From Pseudisothecium myosuroides (taxonomy: Eukaryota > Streptophyta > Bryopsida > Hypnales > Lembophyllaceae), in contig OX637297.1 of NCBI GenBank assembly GCA_951799445.1, positions 930,001 through 994,000 on the forward strand: a DNA stretch of 64,000 bases, given 5' to 3'. A program made the position numbers and the translations under genes. The first letter of the stretch is position 1; each line of letters begins with the position of its first letter. The notes under the pieces are model-generated. The model had not been told where the DNA came from and made no database searches. It worked only from the letters and a program-made list of their open reading frames with translations. Shown here one piece after another: positions 24,205 through 36,030 of the stretch.

Positions 24205-27200
24205 TTATAGGGTGAATGTATCATCGCTAGACACTTCATCAGCTTCAGGATCTGTGTCTTCACGCGGTGAATCCGTGCGCTCGTAATCGCCAGAGCTCTC
24301 GTTCTCGTCCTCTTCTTGTGGTACTGGCATTTGTTGTAGCTCACATTCTACCTCAGAGTTTAGGTTTCGCACCTGAGTGTCTATACCACCGGGTACTTGA
24401 GTGGACACCAAACGTTTCACCAGCCTCAATGTATCAGTGATTCCATCAATGTTAGATGCAGGGTGTCGCGCAGCTTCTCCGCTTGGTTGTCCAAGGTTTA
24501 GGGTGGAATTACTTGCGCCTATAATAAACCGCTGGACAACTTGGTTGGGTCGTTTAGGATTGCGCTGTCTCTTGTCATCCGTCTTCCTAAAACGTTTCTT
24601 TGATTTACATACACGCGTTCCCAATGATGATTCTCCAAGGCCAGACCTTGATGAAGGCTGAGTGGCTTGAAGAGCTGAGCCTCGGACTTCCTCATCAACG
24701 CTCTGCACTGGACCTTGACTCAGATCCGGCCTTGTCGAAAGGGTTGGAATAGACCTCCTGGCCCTAGCAACGTCCCTGGTTGCTCCTCGATTAGAAGACG
24801 CGTTACGATTCCTATTCAAGAGAGTTCCCAATGGCAAATCGTCATCATCGTCTTCATCTATTGTTGCTGGAGTGCTATGGGCTGCAGAAATTAGACAGCC
24901 TGCAGGCAAAACCTCTTCTTCGTGTGTTGCCTCCTCTGGCCCTTCACTTTCTACGGTAACTGGCATGGTAATTGCTGTAACGACCTGACGAGTCACTGGT
25001 CTGCTGAAGAACGGAAGAGTTGATATGGGAGGCGTGGCATGTTCCACTTCCTGTGACATTGGAATATCTACACCTTCATTGTTGTCCTCAGGAGTTCTTG
25101 CCCTCAATGGCGGCGAATTTATTCCTGGAAATGCATCCCAAGCAGAGACATGGGGCCGGTGAGGTGTGCGTCAATCTTCCTCTTCTAACGAACTGTTTTC
25201 ATCAGCACCACCCACAAATGTGTTTGCGTAAGGTCGTCGTCGTCGTGGAGGACTGTCTTGTGGAGGAACCAATCCAGCCCATCTATTTCCGTGCAAACGC
25301 TCCTCTACCTCCCTACGATTTTCAGCCTGTCGTGCACTCGTGCTGCCGTTCGCACAACTTCATCTTCGGATCCTGAGGACAATGGCTCCTCGTTCTCTTC
25401 GTCTGTATCTGCATCTTCCAAATACTTTTCATAAAATTCAGCAGGATTTTTCCCACGTTTCTCCCGTGCTAGTTTGTTGTTGGTGTAGATATACACCAAT
25501 GCTTCAGCCTTAGATGTAGTCAAACGGTTTCGCACTTTACTGTGCACAAACGAATACATGCTCCAATTCCTTTCGCATGATGATGCTGAACATGTCAAGG
25601 ACAAAATTCTCCTAGCAATTTTTGGAAGAGCATTGCCACCCACATGATTCCACCATTGATGAGGCAATAGTTTACAGCGGGTGATATCGGGAGCCTCCTG
25701 TAAGGGGTCGAATGGGCCTGTCTTTTCTTCAAATTCCGTCAACTTGCTCATTGCATCATCCTCCGACACTCCCAATGGCTCGCTTAGTTTTCGTATAACT
25801 CGATTCAAGGCTCGCTTGGCCTCGTCATTGTTGTGAATGACTGCTACTTCGGCCAAATACGAGTTAAGTAGTGCCCCAACAAAATGGAGGTCAGTATGCA
25901 TCAATTTCCATCGAGTGTCAAATTGCTTTCTGAACTTTGCCGCTGTTGCGTCATCTAGAAAATACGGCTCATCATGGAGAGAGTAAATATGGAGCTTCAG
26001 GGCATGCATTACCATCCAAGCTTGGGGCATTGTCGGAACTTTTCCATCAAACACTCGAAGGGCTAAGAGAGCGAGCTTCATCAGGTATTGATAATTGGCA
26101 CATTCCTGCCAAAACGCTCCCGAATGGATGTCTTCTCAAGCTTTACGCGCTCGCATTTTGACCACTTGACCATTCTTCCGATAAAAAAAACTACTTTCAA
26201 ACGCTTCGTATGACTCGTTTGAAATCACGGATAACAATGCTTGCTTGCAATCCACCAAACGGTCTATCATGAGGAAGTTCACTGCAAAGCGTGTTTTGGA
26301 AGGAAGTCGCAATGACAATTTTGGTGAATACTTCCGAAAGAGAGCCAAGGTATGATGGTACTTCTTGATGAACTTCACGATAGCTTGGCACTTGGTCACT
26401 AGATCCGAAACCCTCTTTTCCTTACCCCAATCTTCCATAACTAAATCCATAATGTGCGCTGCACATCCCTGCCTGAACATGTGAGGATACTTTTCTTCCA
26501 ATTTTGCCAGGGTCCCCGTCATCACTGCTGCATTGTCCGTACATAATTGGACAATGTTCTTAGGTCCAACTTCCTCTATGTACTGCACCATCATATTTGT
26601 TGTATAAGCAATGTCCTTTCTCTCTCTAGTGGTGTCAACAGATCCCAAAAATACATCGCCGGCAGGACACACAAGCATTATATTCAACAACGGACGAGAA
26701 TTAGTATCAGACCACCCATCTGAACAAAAGGTCGCTCCATAAAACTCAATAGACTGCTTCGTCCTCTCTGACACCATCTTCGAAACTGCAACCTTCTTCA
26801 CATCTATCATTTTGGTACGCACCGCGTTGTATGATGGCGGTTGATACACTAATCCAGCTGCCGCCGTTTCCTTCACTGCTTTTACAAAGGCTGGATGACG
26901 CACGACGTTGAAAGCAATGTTGGCCTCGTAGAAAAAAGAAGCCCACATCGTATCCAACTTTTGTCTGACACCCACCTGTAACGCCTCATCCATGCTCATT
27001 TGGCGAGAAATGGAAGGAGTATTCCTCCTTCTCGCAACCGTTGTTGGAGTAGAATCAACCAAATTTGGATTAGAAGGCCGCATTTCGCTCGTGTCGACAG
27101 GATCTGTGGATTCTTCTGCTGACAAGGCCACAATAGGCTCAACAACGGGCGCAACAACGGGCACAGCAATGGGCGCAACAACGGACTCACCTTCCTCAAT

Positions 27201-27497
27201 CACCCCAAACATCTCTTCATAGAGCATTTCTTTTGGGACGATCCCCTCACAGTTCCTAAACTTCTCCAACACTAACCTCGGAGCACGTTTACAACGATCC
27301 GATGAGGGGTTGCCGCCATATCCAAAGTGCATGAGAGCCCTCTTCTGTACAAAGACATTGTTCCATCCACAAAAAACGCATGTCCTCGAATTTGCGGCTT
27401 TATTAGGATCAGTTTCCAAAACCAACCAAGGGTCCCATTCCCTTGTGGCCCTCCATGTATCGTTACCATTGGACCTCCCAACAACTCGATTAGCCAT
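24205..27497 (-). pseudogene. hAT-superfamily transposase, nearly full length, disabled
   Basis: Starts at ATG 27497 (MANRVVGRSNGNDTWRATRE) and runs leftward. Domains in order: a BED-type zinc-finger-like N-terminus (TCVFCGWNN, then LMHFGYGG...C, residues about 40-70); the DUF659/catalytic core (GWSDTNSRPLLNIMLVCPAG, TDNAAVMTGTLAKLEEKYPH, CAAHIMDLVMEDW, residues about 255-350); and a hATC dimerisation domain (WWNHVGG, CSASSCERNWSMYSFVH, KVRNRLTTSKAEALVYIYTN, residues about 610-680). A long acidic tail follows to TAA at 24205. Breaks are TGA at 26136-26138 (Arg expected between RKA and EDIHSG), a frame change near 25320-25340, and TGA at 25171-25173. It would cut and paste hAT elements if intact. 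Whether it drove the CAGGG-ended elements here is untested. A GC array lies directly upstream. Confidence 0.88.
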
Positions 27498-27724
27498 ATT
27501 GGTGATTGTCCAGAAGGTCTTTCACTCCAAAAAAATATAATCCAGCAACATGTAGTATCGAAAAAAGTAATGACAAAGCAACCCGCTTCAAGGGGTCTTT
27601 CAAATCCCTCAAAGCAAGGTTGTTGCCCTCCGAAGATCTGAAGTTTGCAAGAAGCCTCTTTAGAAGTTTCAAGTCGTGAGTTTGTCAACGGAGCAAGGTG
27701 GGAAGGAAATGGTGGCCCTCTGGG

Positions 27725-27731
27725 CTTTATA
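27725..27731 (-). promoter_or_regulatory. TATA-like box of the transposase gene
   Basis: The minus strand reads ACTATAAAGCCC, about 230 bp upstream of ATG 27497 and between it and the GC array. The position suits a plant core promoter with a leader; there is no transcript evidence. Confidence 0.4.
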
Positions 27732-27744
27732 GTTACTCTTACTT

Positions 27745-27990
27745 GCACCAGAGGTCGCCCAATCAGCGATTGCGGCTCATTGCAGGCGACCTCAAAATAC
27801 CAACAGTCTTACACTGGCCGCACGCGGGAGCATGTCGAATGGGGCGACTTCAGGTCAGGAATGGGGCGACTTCGGGTCAAGAATGGGGCGACTTCGAGTC
27901 AGGAAGGGGGCGACTTCGGGTCAGGGAAGGCGACCGGCAGTCCAGCAAGGGCGACCTCGGGTATGAAGAGGGCGACTGCGGGTCTTTTTT
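27745..27990 (+). repeat. GC-rich array no. 2, 5' of the transposase
   Basis: About eight units: GGGCGACTTCAGGTC, GGGCGACTTCGGGTC, GGGCGACTTCGAGTC, GGGCGACCTCGGGTA and GGGCGACTGCGGGTC. Apart from the first (AGAGGTCGCCC, opposite) they read on the plus strand, so in the sense of the minus-strand transposase gene they read GACCCGAAGTCGCCC. Confidence 0.75.
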
Positions 27991-28802
27991 TTTTTTTTAA
28001 TTTATTTAAATAATTTTTTCCTGTTTCCGCCCCCTTTCCCTTAACCCCTAAATGCTGTAGGCACCAAATTCTGGTGTCGACAATACTTTGAAGTTAAATA
28101 AAATCTAACGAAGTTGCTATTTTTAATAGTTTATATTTTTGTAAAATTATTTTTGAAGTCTACTTTTAGTATCAAAAATTCGATTTTAAAAATGATTGAT
28201 TATGATTTTTCTACTCAAGATTTTGTGCAAGGGTACCCAGTGTAATCTTGACTTTCCATTCTGTTGACAGCTCTTGAATATGAACTTCAAATACACTAGA
28301 TCTTGAAGAAAAAATCACACTACAAATTCATTTTAAAAAATGGTAGAGTACATTTTCAGAAGCCATAAATTGATTGGGGTTATGCATGTTAGGCCCTTTG
28401 ACCTCATATTTTTTTGGTGATCAACTTCTTAGATTTGATATGTGAAAACAGGATTGAAATAATTTCTTAGTTTTAACACCCTCATATTCAAACATTTTAA
28501 TCTTTCTATTCATAAGTGATATTGTTGTGTTTTCTTTTCCTATGTGATCTCTAACATGTCTAGTTTGAATTTGTACGGTTACAATTATAAAAAAATTGAT
28601 ACAATTTATCAAAATGTTGACCTTTTCTTCAATTTGGAGGAAATTCCTAGAGGCTCAAAAAAGGCCTTTGGCATTTATGGGTTCAAATATGGACACGGGT
28701 TCAGATTTTTTAAAGTATACTCTTAATCTGAAAGCTTACAAACTGCATTTTTTATCCATTCAAAGATTTGTACATAATATAGAATGAAATAGGCTTTTTT
28801 TA

Positions 28803-29508
28803 AGCTTGCATAATTTTTACTCAATTATTACCCAATCCCAATGAAGCATACAAAATTTCAGTGTCAAAAATGCAAAATTGGATTTTGGGTGAGTTTTCGA
28901 AGTCAATTTTTGTACTTTAACATTATATTTTATTGAAAACAATTGATGGTGACTTCTCTTAATTTAATTCCATGGATACGTAGGGAATATCCATACGCAC
29001 ACTTTTCATACTAAAAAACACCCCCTTACGTAACAAAATCATGATCAACAAAGAGTTCAATGAAAAGTGTTGTATGACCAAACTTTGAAGAAATGGATAT
29101 CTCTATATTTTAACTACATTTTGGCATTTCACTCTCACACTATAACTAATTTTGTACATTTCAACATGATGGTATAATTACTTGCCAAAATCTAGTTAAA
29201 ATACAAAGATATCTATTTCACAAAGTTAGGGCATATGGCACCTCATATTGAATTCTTAATAGATTATATTTTTGTTACTTAAGGGGGTGTTTTTTAATAT
29301 GAAACATGTGCGTACGGATGTTCCCTATGTATCCATGCAATTAAATTAAGAGAAGTCACCATCATTTGTTTCAATAAAATATAATGTTAAAGTACAAAAA
29401 TTGACTTCAAAAACTCACCTAAAATCCAATTTTGCATTTTTGACACTGAAATTTTGTATGCTTCATTGGGATTGGGTAATAATTGAGTGAAAATTATGCA
29501 AGCCAAAA
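28803..29508. mobile_element. Long foldback element, about 706 bp
   Basis: Left arm (GCTTGCATAATTTTTACTCA at about 28804) and right arm (complement ending CTTGCATAA near 29505) pair almost throughout, through CCATACGCACAC / GTGCGTACGG and on to ATGGATATCTCTATATTTTA near the centre at about 29155. Arms are about 340 bp. It is non-coding. A transcript would form a long double-stranded hairpin. Confidence 0.8.
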
Positions 29509-29629
29509 AAAAATTTATATTGCACATTGCCCAGAAAAATGTGAATGGTTCAAATTGGCCGGTTGTAAGATTACAATCCAATATTGTACCTTACAAGATA
29601 ATAGCGGGTGAATTCACAGAACCCCTCTT

Positions 29630-30340
29630 CATGGCCTTCCGAAAAAGCAGGCAGCTGCAATTTACAAGCTCACATTTATATGAAAAAAAGTGGTTTAGGT
29701 ATGGATTCATTTTTCAAAGCAAGTTTGCTACATTCTTGGAAAAAAAATTAGATCTTTGGAATTGTACAACATGTAGGAATAAAATAATAAAGAAGAAGAA
29801 GTAGCCAATGATTCAAAACACTGAATTGTTCTAAATTCAGTTTTGATATTGGAAAATGACAATTCCGATGGTTATAATGTTGTAAACTTGTAATAAACAA
29901 TCTACACCTAGTGGTTTCATTTTTCTTCCAAAATATTGAAATCAAGCCAAATAAAGGACTTCAAAGTTTATTTTTTAATAGAAAGTCGATGACTACCTAG
30001 AAAATTTGAATTTCATCTCATTAATCAAAATGGTATGATCCTAAACTTTCCATGTATCTAGAAATCGAGGAAACCAATTTCAATTTTTATTTCTTAGGAA
30101 AAAACAAACAAACATAACTCTTTCAATCTTTGAGTTGCCCACTAACCAATGAAAGTTATATATCATGAGAACACCTTTTTATTCATATAGTCAAAAGTTT
30201 TAAAAATTGTTGTGCATTTAAGCTCTTCCTTGGCCGCATGTTCTTCTAAAATTTCAAAGAAATATGATAATTTCATTATTAGGGAGACCCTCAAGATTGC
30301 TATACTGCCACAAAATGTTGTTTTGTCTTTTAGGGGTCAA
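29630..30340. mobile_element. Degenerate TTAACCCC-family element, partial
   Basis: Aligns by eye with 60800-61785 in the same orientation (GGCAGCTGCAATTTACAAG, AATTGTACAACATGTAGGAA, AAATAAAGGACTTCAAAGTT) and ends TCTTTTAGGGGTCAA at about 30340. Its left half is cut near the foldback at 28803-29508. Confidence 0.6.
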
Positions 30341-31718
30341 TTCTAAAAATTGAACGCACCTGGCTACTTTACATATTTCTTCTACCTTTAATGCCTGCAG
30401 AATTCAACTATTTTGAATTGGTAACTCATTATTTGAAATTAAATGATTCATCTTTTGGAAAAGACGTATTACTCTACACAATTCCAAACAAATTCTGATT
30501 TATTTCTTCATTGACTTCATTTCTATCGCCTCTCTGAACACAATCTCTGGAAGGTCACTAGTTTAGAAGTTTAGTATATACATGAGATCGGGGGATATTT
30601 TATGGGGGGCTATTTTTTCTAAAATTTAATAATTTAATATACCCTATTATTAAAATTAATTATAAATTGCCATTTATTATAGCACCCTATATTATTTATA
30701 ATACACTTTTGAGTCCAATATTTTGGCCCCTATATTAGATTTAAGATTTAAATTTATTAGGTGTTGTATGATATTTGGTTCTATTATTTTTTTTTATCCT
30801 TTCTTCTTTCTCCTATGTCCCTTCTCATTCAACTATTTTTTTATGGTACTTAAACGACTAGTACAATATGTTTGGAAAAATGTACTATAGCCAAACACAT
30901 ACATTCGTACACCATAATAAACAATGGACTCTAATTGTGTCAAACAACTTACTGCTAATCATCTACAAATTGGAGTGAACAAATAAGAGTATAATAAAGC
31001 AAAATTTAAATTCTAAGTGACTTCAAAAAACTTTACACATAATTCTTCAAACAACTAGAGTCCCTCTAACAAGGTTCATGGATAATTTAAGACAAATAAT
31101 GTGTCATTTTTCATACATCTCTTCTTTAAGGACATCAAATACCCACTTTACAAAATTATTTTTTACACTTATTATTGCCCCCCTATATTTGAACTACATC
31201 AAATATAATACATGATATTAAACATAATCCTATAATAGTTATAATACCGTACATATAATTTTACACACTCTACATTAGATATAATGATTTTTAAAATTTT
31301 AGATACAAGGAATAAATAGTACTCTATATTAGATCTCACATAGTTCCTAATATGCGCACTAAGTGACCTTCCCGTGAACAAAATAATTAGAAAAACACTG
31401 CTAATTTATGCAATACTCATAGGAATGACATAAACAAAGCTTCTATCCACATTATGGTGAGTACCGTCCATCCTACAAAAAATGGCTCCAAAACTCTTAA
31501 TTCTCAAGTCAATAGAATTTGCAAGTCATCACAACTTCCAAACATGGCAATGAATCCAATGATAGCGTTTATAAGAATTTAGATTTTCATTCATATACAA
31601 GCAACATAGAATTCACAGTAATTGCATTGGAAAGTTTCAAATGTAGAAAAAAACTTTTCATACACATATGTTCAGAGAACCACATATACACCTCTACAAA
31701 AAATTGTAGTCCCTGAAA
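30341..31718. other. AT-rich spacer
   Basis: No gene or clear repeat structure is seen before the stop codon of the minus-strand coiled-coil gene at 31719. Confidence 0.45.
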
Positions 31719-33260
31719 TCATGCAACATCCATATGGCCCTCTTCTTCTCTTTTCTTCTTTGCTAACTCGGCTTCAACCACTTTCTCCTCCTCCGCTATA
31801 TTCTCATGGTAGGGGCCATAGGTCCACAGTTTATTCTGGAGCCATACTTTCTTGTGCAATTTCCGTATATTGATCTTTTGCTTCTCTTGTGATATGCTTT
31901 CCTCATACTTTGCTTCCAATCTCTTCAAAGAAGCTAACTTCTTTTTCAAGTCAGCTACCTCTAATGCAGATATTTGATGTTGCACATCCCCATACGCCGC
32001 ATTCAAATGCAAAGCCCGGTCAACGGTTGCATGATCCTTCATTTCTTTGAGGTGATTCAACCTTAATTGTGCCTCCTCCACACTTTTCCTTTCTTCGATT
32101 CCTCGATCCTCTTCCATTCTGCAGTTTTCCATAATTTTGTGAAGACGTTCTTCTACTAGTGGGTTGGCATTTGAGCTTGACCCTCCATCTTGCCCCTTCT
32201 TGAATTTAAGGTAAAATTCTTCCAACTCTTCCATGTCCTTTTGTTGGACCGACAAATGAATTTTCCCGCTTTGAATTAGTGCTTCAAGAGCATGGACATC
32301 GTCGGCCTCAACATCCTCCGCCATCCGGTCTTGCAAAATCTCACACTCTTGTTGTTCTTCTTCTAAGTCTTTTAGAAGCTTCTTCAGCACCTCTTTATAA
32401 GACTTTTTTGTTTGCCGAATACTGTTTTCCAGAAGTACAACATCACGTTCTTGTAGCAAGGAAGGCACAATCCTTTGTTGTGTTATAATCTCACCCTCAA
32501 ATCTATCCTCCACATTTTCATGCATTTGTGCATGCACATCCCCAGGTACTTTGTCCAAATTTGCTTGAGTGCCTTGCACTGGTTCAACTGCTACGAGTGG
32601 TTCCACGTAAACCGCTAGGGTACCTCCCATGGCCCCTTCTTCCGGTACTACTAGTGATAAATTTCCTTCCACTGGTGGGTTTTCCATCATGTCCACGGGG
32701 TCGGGACCAACCTCATCATCCGAACTGCCTGCGTTAGATGAATCTGACCACTGATAGTTTACATCAGCCACTAGGTCTTTGATATTCTTCTTTGGCCCTA
32801 GCCCTTGCCGTGGATTAATAGAAGGGCCCGCCCTCGGGATGTCTCTGGTTGTTGGAATGGAGATTTTCTTCGATGCCTTTATGGTCCTCCAATCCACCGT
32901 CCGATTCAACTGTACTTCTGCGTACACCATTTGACATATGTTCAACCCAACTTTGCTTCGCGGAATTTTTTGTGCTCCGTATAAAAATCTATACACCTCG
33001 ATACATCATTGCACGAATGCGTCATCTCTGCAATAATGTAGGTTTGCATAGTTCTAGTTCAAATGGCGCCTGTGCCGATGGTAAGGGAACAACTTGTCAA
33101 TATGGCACCATCCCACAAATGCCTTGCAAGTTGTCAAGGTCCAATCTGCTTGGATGCTACGCCAACCTCGGAATGCCACCACCGTTGGGTCTATAAGGAC
33201 GAGACGACGCCTGTGGTGGCGATCTCCTTTTGGTTTTTTCTTCTTCAAGCTCTGATCCAT
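31719..33260 (-). pseudogene. WCHIDKLFP coiled-coil family, member A
   Basis: A single frame of 514 codons from ATG 33260 (MDQSLKKKKPKGDRHHRRR) to TGA 31719-31721. Residues 25-60 carry the family block (VAFRGW, then W..TTC, WCHIDKLFPYHRHRRH); then MVYAEVQLNRTVDW near 105-120. The middle is acidic. From about residue 230 onward it is strongly charged and probably coiled coil (ALEVADLKKKLASLKRLEAK). Near the end TYGPYHENIAEE resembles TYGPYYVSQALD in member C. Two in-frame stops, TAG 33054-33056 and TGA 33006-33008, fall close together. Member B has Gln and Arg codons at the aligned positions. No enzymatic domain is seen, so it may be structural or regulatory. A GC array and the shared upstream block lie 5'. 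Confidence 0.65.
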
Positions 33261-33382
33261 CGTGAATGTTTTTGGTTATGCACGTAGTCAATTAAAATAG
33301 AGTTTTATCCAAAGTACAATAAAACAGTAGAGTGTAAGCCCACGGAAAAAAATTGCAAGAGTTCCGACCCCAACCTCCCACA

Positions 33383-33417
33383 CACGGGCACGCATCCAGA
33401 CGCTTCAAGGCGGTTGG
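33383..33417 (-). promoter_or_regulatory. Shared upstream block, member A version
   Basis: On the minus strand it reads CGCCTTGAAGCGTCTGGATG then CGTGCCCGTGTG, matching CACCTCGAAGTGGCTGAATG and CGTGCCCGTGGG upstream of the kinase gene. It lies about 120 bp before ATG 33260, with the GC array beyond it. Confidence 0.55.
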
Positions 33418-33477
33418 AAGACGTTGCACAGCGCAGGAAGTGTGCAGAATGAGGGCCAGTCAATTCTTAAGTACCCG

Positions 33478-33706
33478 AAGTCGCCCTGGGGCGAGTGCGG
33501 GTGATGGAGACCGCGGGTCTAACACTGACTCAAGGTTCTCGGGGCGCGTGCACGTCGGGGCGACGACCTCCGAATAGCAACAACCCGAGGTCACCAAAGG
33601 GCGCGTGCATAGGTCCTGGGCGACTGCGGGTCCGAGGGCACGTGCAAGTCGGGTGACGTCCAGCGCGGGCAACAAAGACCGCGGGTCTGGGGCGACTGCG
33701 GGTCAG
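33478..33706 (+). repeat. GC-rich array no. 3, 5' of member A
   Basis: Units such as GGGCGAGTGCGGGTG, GGGCGCGTGCACGTC and GGGCGACTGCGGGTC (twice), mostly on the plus strand, so inverted with respect to no other array when read in the sense of its minus-strand gene. Confidence 0.75.
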
Positions 33707-33798
33707 AGTCTGTTTACTTGAAAATCACAGGCACTCTAACACCAGCATCCATATCAGAGGGCAGTTGGCGTTGGTTTGGCAACAATCCATAAATGCAT

Positions 33799-34164
33799 TA
33801 AGGTAGGAGGCTCATAAATTGACCTTGTAAGGGCTGGTCCTCTTTTTTCACATATTTCCTTGGATGAAAATATTTGTAACTAATATTTCAGACAAAGAAA
33901 AATACATGACGAAGGTAACACAAGTGCTTTTGTATTTTTCCAAGCATTTAAGACCCCAAGTTTTCCATGAACTCTTCACTTGCAATTCTAAAGAATGATG
34001 GAGAAAGCAAAGAGAATGATTGGCTCTTTCAATTAATAATACTTTTTTCCTTCAATTCTTTCAAGGACTATAGAGGTCAATTTTAGAACCACTCCATGTC
34101 CATGTTGCAACTATTTATAGCAGCGGTTAAAAACGCCTTAACACAGCTCTGGCCTCCTACCTTA
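33799..34164. mobile_element. AAGGTAGGAGG MITE, copy II
   Basis: Ends TAAGGTAGGAGGCTC and GGCCTCCTACCTTA are inverted; TTA is present at both edges. Interior shares CTATAGAGGTCAATTTTAGAACCAC-like sequence with copy III in inverted orientation. Confidence 0.78.
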
Positions 34165-34244
34165 GGCACCCAATTTTTGTATACATCATACTTCAAATTA
34201 AAATAAACAAAAACCTGCTTGCTATGAATTGTAATAATTATTTG

Positions 34245-35155
34245 AGAAGGAGGCCATGGGCATTAGGATTTCTCCACCCCAATTTTTTCACTCCCAATTA
34301 AAATCAAGACACCGAGGCACGCTTGAGGAAGTGGAATTAAAAAAGAGGTTCTATGTTAAATCTTTAAAAAAAATGTAACAAAGCCCTCCCACTTTTTTTT
34401 TTTTAATTCCCTCCCCATTTTTTTGGGTTTCATCCTCTACACTTATCACGTGCCACAAATTCCAATTACCACGGTCATTTCAAGAATAAAAATAAAAGGA
34501 AGAGGCCATGGGCATTAGGATTTCTCCACCCCAATTTTTGCACTCCCCATTAAAATCAAGACACTGAGGCACGCTTGAAGAAGTGGAATTAAAAAGGAGG
34601 TTCTATGTTAAATCTTTAAAAAGATTGTAACAAAGCCCTCCCCCCTTCTTTTTTTTTTTAATTCCCTCCCCATTTTTTTGGGTTTCATCCTCTACACTTA
34701 TCACGTGCCACAAATTCCAATTACCACGGTCATTTCAAGAATAAAAATAAAAGGAAGAGGCCATCGGCATTAGGAATTCTCCATCCCAATTTTTGTACTC
34801 CCAATTAAAATCAAGACACCGAGGCACGCTTGAGGAAGTGGAATTAAAAAGGAGATTCTATGTTAAATCTTTAAAAAAATTGTAACAAAGCCCTCCCACT
34901 TCTTTTTTTTTTAATTCCCTCCCCATTTTTTTGGGTTTCATCCTCTACACTTATCACGTGCCACAAATTCCAATTACCATGGTCATTTCAAGAATAAAAA
35001 TAAGAGGAAGAGGCCATAGGCATTAGGATTTCTCCACCCCAATTTTTGCACTCCCAATTAAAATCAAGACACCGAGGCACGCTTGAGGAAGTGGAATTAA
35101 AAAGGAGATTCTATGTTAAATCTTTAAAAAAATTGTAACAAAGCCCTCCCACTTA
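34245..35155. repeat. Tandem repeat, about 253-bp unit, 3.6 copies
   Basis: GGCCATGGGCATTAGGATTT-like sequence starts units at 34252, 34504, 34759 and 35012 (spacings 252, 255, 253). Each unit contains a poly-T/AATTCCCTCCCC tract and CTTATCACGTGCCAC. The copies are closely similar, so the expansion is recent. No coding frame persists. Confidence 0.9.
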
Positions 35156-35177
35156 TTGTTTAAAGGTTATGGTTTTA

Positions 35178-35214
35178 AGGTTTAGGGTATAGGGTTTAGG
35201 GTTTAGGGTTTGGG
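35178..35214 (+). repeat. Interstitial telomere-like repeat
   Basis: AGGGTTTAGGGTTTAGGG at 35191-35208 is in phase, with degenerate units on both sides. It supports a TTTAGGG-type telomere in this organism. It marks the right edge of the 253-bp tandem array. Confidence 0.75.
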
Positions 35215-35404
35215 AGGACTTTATAATTTAAACTAAATTATAACTAAATTGTAGTTCACTTTTGACACAATATTTGTTCACAAGGAATTTACAGCGTTCA
35301 TTTAATGCAAAATTCCTTTACAGAACTATGGAATAGGGAGCACCCACACAACCTCGGATTAGGGAATCCTGCAGCTGTTACCTTACTGTCTGGCTTGGTG
35401 GACC

Positions 35405-35884
35405 AAGGGCGAGTGCGGGTCCTTGTCGACCGCTGCTGCAGAAATTGGCACAGAATGTGCCCACAATTCGTTCCTCGGTGAGGGCGACTTCGGGTTACAG
35501 GGCGAGTGCGAGACTTGTTGACCGCTGGTGCACGAAGTGCCACAGAAATGTGGACACAATTTGTTTATGGCATGGGGCGACTTTGGGTCACAGGGTGAGT
35601 GCGGGTCCTTGTCGAACGCTGGTGCAGGAATTGCCCAAAAATGTGTCCACAATTGCTCTTTCAAGGGGCGACTTTGGGTCACAGGGCGAGTGTGGGTCCT
35701 TGTCGAACGCTGGTGCACGAAGTGCCCCAAAAAGTGGCGACAATTGCTCTTTCAAGGGGCGACTTCGGGTCACAGGGCAAGTGCGGGTCCTTATTGAACG
35801 CTGGTACACGAAGTGCCACAAAAAGTGGCAACAATTGCTCTTTCTAGGGGCGACTTCGGGTCACACGGCGAGTGCGGGTCCGTT
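35405..35884 (+). repeat. GC-rich array no. 4, a 91-bp tandem repeat
   Basis: Five-plus units with GGCGACTTCGGGTC starts at 35483, 35576, 35667, 35758 and 35849 (spacings 93, 91, 91, 91). Each unit carries one GGGCGACTTCGGGTC and one GGGCGAGTGCGGGTCC separated by ACA, plus a spacer CGAACGCTGGTGCACGAAGT. The long ORFs on both strands here are by-products of the period and are not genes. No gene lies immediately to the left. Confidence 0.85.
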
Positions 35885-36030
35885 CTATTTAGTGAATTTT
35901 TTTATTTTTTATTTTTATTTTATTTTTATTTTTATTTTTGAACAAATGGAAGGAGCCATTGCATTAAAAGAAGAAAAACACAATACAAAACAGCCAAGCC
36001 ACACAGGCTGGACAATGAAGAGATAAGAGC
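35885..36030 (-). mobile_element. Truncated LINE 3' end
   Basis: On the minus strand, TTTTGTATTGTGTTTTTCTT and TCTTTTAATGCAATGGCTCC lead into an A-rich tail (AAAAATAAAAATAAAA), typical of the 3' UTR of plant L1-type LINEs. It abuts the end of the 91-bp array. A related copy is at 23080-23262. Confidence 0.7.

Noticed and set aside
35383..36026. Overlapping ORFs of 80-190 codons on both strands
   Set aside because: They follow the 91-bp tandem period (a length not divisible by three lets the same motif be read in all frames) and have no independent coding character.
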